DNA of 6,607 nucleotides from Patescibacteria group bacterium. GTDB lineage: Bacteria > Patescibacteriota > UBA1384 > XYA2-FULL-43-10 > CAINNR01. Location of the stretch: NCBI GenBank assembly GCA_028690755.1, contig JAQVAO010000026.1, positions 1 through 6,607 on the forward strand, written 5' to 3'. Within the stretch, counting starts at the first letter, position 1, and every line of letters begins with the position of its first letter. The notes below the pieces were generated by a model, which did not search any database, was not told the origin of the DNA, and saw only the letters and a list, made by a program, of their open reading frames with translations. This document shows, piece after piece, positions 5,150 to 6,607 of this stretch. Both the position numbers and the translations under genes were made by a program.

Positions 5150-5252
5150 GGGAACAGGAATCGAAAGCCGGAGGCGCGACTGGCGCCGAGGCGGGGTCGA
5201 GCGCAAAATCAACAGATTTTGACGCGTGACCGATTCCTCGTGCCCCTGCCAA
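5150..5252. mobile_element. GC-rich hairpin element bounded by a tRNA-Trp 3'-end duplication
   Basis: AGGAATCG (5156-5163) pairs perfectly with CGATTCCT (5231-5238), and weaker pairing reaches GGG/CCC further out. Enclosed are two hairpins. One has GGCGC/GCGCC with loop GACTG, extended by GCC/GGC (about 5167-5192). The other, about 5195-5230, has GGTC/GACC, GCG/CGC and AAAATC/GATTTT with loop AACA. Positions 5161-5210 are 35 of 50 G or C, far above the AT-rich surroundings. There is no coding frame of note. Interpretations are a minute non-autonomous element at the tRNA 3' end, a decayed attachment site pair, or a structured RNA cut from the tRNA-Trp transcript. The mobile label is inference. 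Confidence 0.45.
5231..5252 (+). repeat. 22-bp direct repeat, copy 2 (displaced tRNA-Trp 3' end)
   Basis: An exact copy of the tRNA-Trp terminal 21 bases plus A, displaced 122 bp downstream and lacking the rest of a tRNA. Its first eight bases form the right arm of the outer stem of the hairpin element. It ends 24 bases before the PEBP start codon. Confidence 0.95.
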
Positions 5253-5276
5253 TATTTAAAATTTTCAGAGGGGTAT

Positions 5277-5708
5277 ATGCAACTAATGTCGAAGAATTTC
5301 GCTGATATGCAAAGTCTTCCGAAGGAATTTACCTGCGATGGAGCAGGGGCTTGTCCGTCTTTCGAGTGGATTGATGTTCCAAAAGAGACTAAGAGTTTTG
5401 TTCTCACCTGCAATGATCCAGATGCACCTTCTGGTGATTTTATTCATTTACTGTTGATTAATATACCAGCTGAATTGACTAGTATAGATGACATTACAAA
5501 AACTGACGGAGATTTTCTAGCCAATTCTGGTGGTGAAAATAATTATTATCCGCCCTGTCCGCCCCTGGGAGTTCATCGTTATATTTTTACTCTCTATGCT
5601 CTTGATATTGAAAGGATTGATCCGGAATCAATCGAAAATATTGATATTGCGCTAAAACCTCATATTGTTGCCAGCACAACATTAACAGGTGTATTTGGCA
5701 GGGGATAG
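5277..5708 (+). CDS. PEBP-family protein (YbhB/YbcL, Raf-kinase-inhibitor-like)
   Basis: This 143-residue protein has the phosphatidylethanolamine-binding-protein fold signatures in order: FTCDG (18-22), TKSFVLTCNDPDAPSGDFIH (38-57), INIP (61-64), CPPLGVHRYIFTLYALD (94-110) and H129 near the C terminus. Length and order match the small bacterial YbhB group (about 150-160 residues). The ligand pocket residues D47/D49, H57 and H100 are kept, while the usual tryptophan after H57 (HWV) is replaced (HLLL). Bacterial members are cytoplasmic and of uncertain role. The ATG at 5277 is preferred: MQLMSKNF aligns with the family start and GAGGGG lies at 5268-5273. An upstream in-frame GTG at 5226 would translate tRNA-repeat sequence and is rejected. 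Confidence 0.92.
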   Translation: MQLMSKNFADMQSLPKEFTCDGAGACPSFEWIDVPKETKSFVLTCNDPDAPSGDFIHLLLINIPAELTSIDDITKTDGDFLANSGGENNYYPPCPPLGVHRYIFTLYALDIERIDPESIENIDIALKPHIVASTTLTGVFGRG

Positions 5709-5710
5709 AT

Positions 5711-5739
5711 TTGCCAGAAAATAGCCGCTGATATATAAT
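5711..5739 (+). promoter_or_regulatory. Strong promoter of the PA14-like surface gene
   Basis: TTGCCA (5711-5716; five of six), exactly 17 bases of spacer, then a perfect TATAAT (5734-5739). The expected start near 5746 leaves a leader of about 35 bases before the ATG at 5781. It begins three bases after the PEBP stop, so the surface gene is its own unit. Confidence 0.75.
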
Positions 5740-5780
5740 TAGAGATAGTTGTTAAACAAATTTTGATAAGTAGAGGGGAC

Positions 5781-6607
5781 ATGAAACCAATAAGAATATT
5801 CGATAAAATTTATCGTCGGCAGATAATTTTTTTGACGATCGGTCTAATTTTGGTGGCAATAGTTGCGGTGCTTGTTATATCAAATTTTTTACAGAGGCCT
5901 AAAGTCACAAAAGCTGGCGTCTCTGTTAGCGGAGATGATGTTACCTTGTCTGGTGATGTTTTTTTGGTAGACAACAGTGGCAAAATCTATCAAAAACCGA
6001 GTAAATTACTGTACAACACTGGTATCAATGGAAGCTTTACCGAGGTTTTGGATTATGGTTATTGGACCTACCTTTTCGATGATACGGGTTACGCGGTTAA
6101 TAGCTCAACAAATTTAACAATAGCAAGTGACTCCACGGTATATATGGAAGGGACGCAAGCCTTAAATAATCTTAATGTACGGGGAACAATAAAACAACCT
6201 TATTCTGATCGCCAAGGATTGATCAACCGCCCGATTCACACAAGTGATTACTGGGGTCTCAGAGTAAGCGCTTTTATGAGAGTTCCGGCTGGTAAAACGG
6301 TTTATTTATCCACAGATAATGTTGATGATGGAATCGTGATTGATGCCTCAACTGATAGCTCGATAACTGATGCTACCTCATGGACTAGGGTATACAGTAA
6401 TAGAACCAGCGTTTATAGTGATGCAAATTGGCCAAGGAAAAATTTAAATGTTGCTGAATATAAAACCGACTCTACCTCGTATAATATACTTTCCAACAGT
6501 ACCGGTGCAGACAGGTATGTACCTATAAGAATTTCTATTGGTGAGAATGCTGGTCAAGCCAGAATGAAGGTTAGGTATTGTTTATATGACGTTTCTCCGG
6601 CTTGGAC
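5781..6607 (+). CDS. Membrane-anchored extracytoplasmic protein with PA14-like segment (partial)
   Basis: The first 275 residues are visible; the 3' end lies beyond the window. The basic N terminus (KIYRRQ) precedes one hydrophobic helix (about 15-34), consistent with an uncleaved signal anchor, and the remainder would be outside the cell. The exported part is rich in Ser, Thr, Asn, Asp and Tyr, with one cysteine (C267). Residues about 157-188 (YWGLRVSAFMRVPAG, then TVYLSTDNVDDGIVID) resemble the PA14 core, where a sheet strand, a sugar-loop-like DDG and a following strand recur, and GQARMKVRYCLYD (258-270) fits a later strand. PA14 domains bind carbohydrates or occur in adhesins. The match is by eye, so a generic surface beta-sandwich protein remains possible. 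GAGGGG (5773-5778) supports the ATG. Confidence 0.75.
   Translation, partial: MKPIRIFDKIYRRQIIFLTIGLILVAIVAVLVISNFLQRPKVTKAGVSVSGDDVTLSGDVFLVDNSGKIYQKPSKLLYNTGINGSFTEVLDYGYWTYLFDDTGYAVNSSTNLTIASDSTVYMEGTQALNNLNVRGTIKQPYSDRQGLINRPIHTSDYWGLRVSAFMRVPAGKTVYLSTDNVDDGIVIDASTDSSITDATSWTRVYSNRTSVYSDANWPRKNLNVAEYKTDSTSYNILSNSTGADRYVPIRISIGENAGQARMKVRYCLYDVSPAW

Noticed and set aside
5193..5230. Hairpin as a tRNA-cluster terminator
   Set aside because: The stem is strong but is followed by the tRNA fragment, not a T run, on either strand.
5226..5276. Upstream GTG start for the PEBP gene
   Set aside because: It would translate the displaced tRNA fragment; the ATG at 5277 has a Shine-Dalgarno and matches the family N terminus.
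5141..5413. Minus-strand 90-codon open frame
   Set aside because: It spans the hairpin element and PEBP in antisense, with composition from the GC-rich block and no family signature.
1..6607. CRISPR array, transposase or integrase genes
   Set aside because: No regularly spaced repeats and no transposase or recombinase motifs were seen in any frame.

Overview
The window is about 6.6 kb of AT-rich, densely packed bacterial DNA. Short proteins, minimal intergenic gaps, abutting genes and a CxxC-rich protein built from two zinc ribbons suggest a small-genome bacterium, most likely from the Candidate Phyla Radiation (Patescibacteria). That placement is an inference from gene style; no 16S or marker phylogeny is present. 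The standard code fits: TAA, TAG and TGA all close recognisable genes.

Region 1 (1-1030) is on the minus strand. Read right to left it holds rpmB (ribosomal protein L28, 51 aa), its rho-independent terminator, a second promoter-like site, a region of nested inverted repeats that looks like an unidentified structured RNA (556-710), tRNA-Pro(GGG), and the 5' part of a PHP-domain phosphoesterase gene running off the window. rpmB has a near-consensus promoter at 999-1027 that interlocks with the promoter of the divergent M50 protease gene.

Region 2 (1029-2057) holds a membrane site-2-type metalloprotease (+) converging on a 109-aa double zinc-ribbon protein (-). The latter is driven by a near-perfect sigma70-type promoter.

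Region 3 (2147-4357) is a three-gene operon with zero-base gaps: holB (clamp-loader delta', degenerate ATP site), ricT/yaaT (PSP1 family) and a membrane-anchored TPR protein. The holB-ricT pairing is the same as in Firmicutes. The two internal genes carry Shine-Dalgarno sequences inside the preceding gene, while holB has none and may be leaderless.

Region 4 (4468-5129) is a translation cluster: tRNA-Thr(GGT), tRNA-Tyr(GTA), tRNA-Thr(TGT), rpmG (L33), tRNA-Trp(CCA). All tRNAs encode CCA. It resembles the widespread tRNA/rpmG/tRNA-Trp/secE/nusG arrangement, but secE and nusG do not follow.

Region 5 (5109-5252) is the most unusual part. The last 22 bp of tRNA-Trp are repeated exactly 122 bp downstream, and the 100 bp between the copies hold a GC-rich block with two hairpins enclosed by an inverted repeat that uses the second tRNA fragment. 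It looks like a tiny element inserted at, or copied from, the tRNA 3' end.

Region 6 (5277-6607) holds a PEBP/YbhB-family protein, then a consensus promoter and the first 275 codons of a membrane-anchored extracytoplasmic protein with a PA14-like segment.
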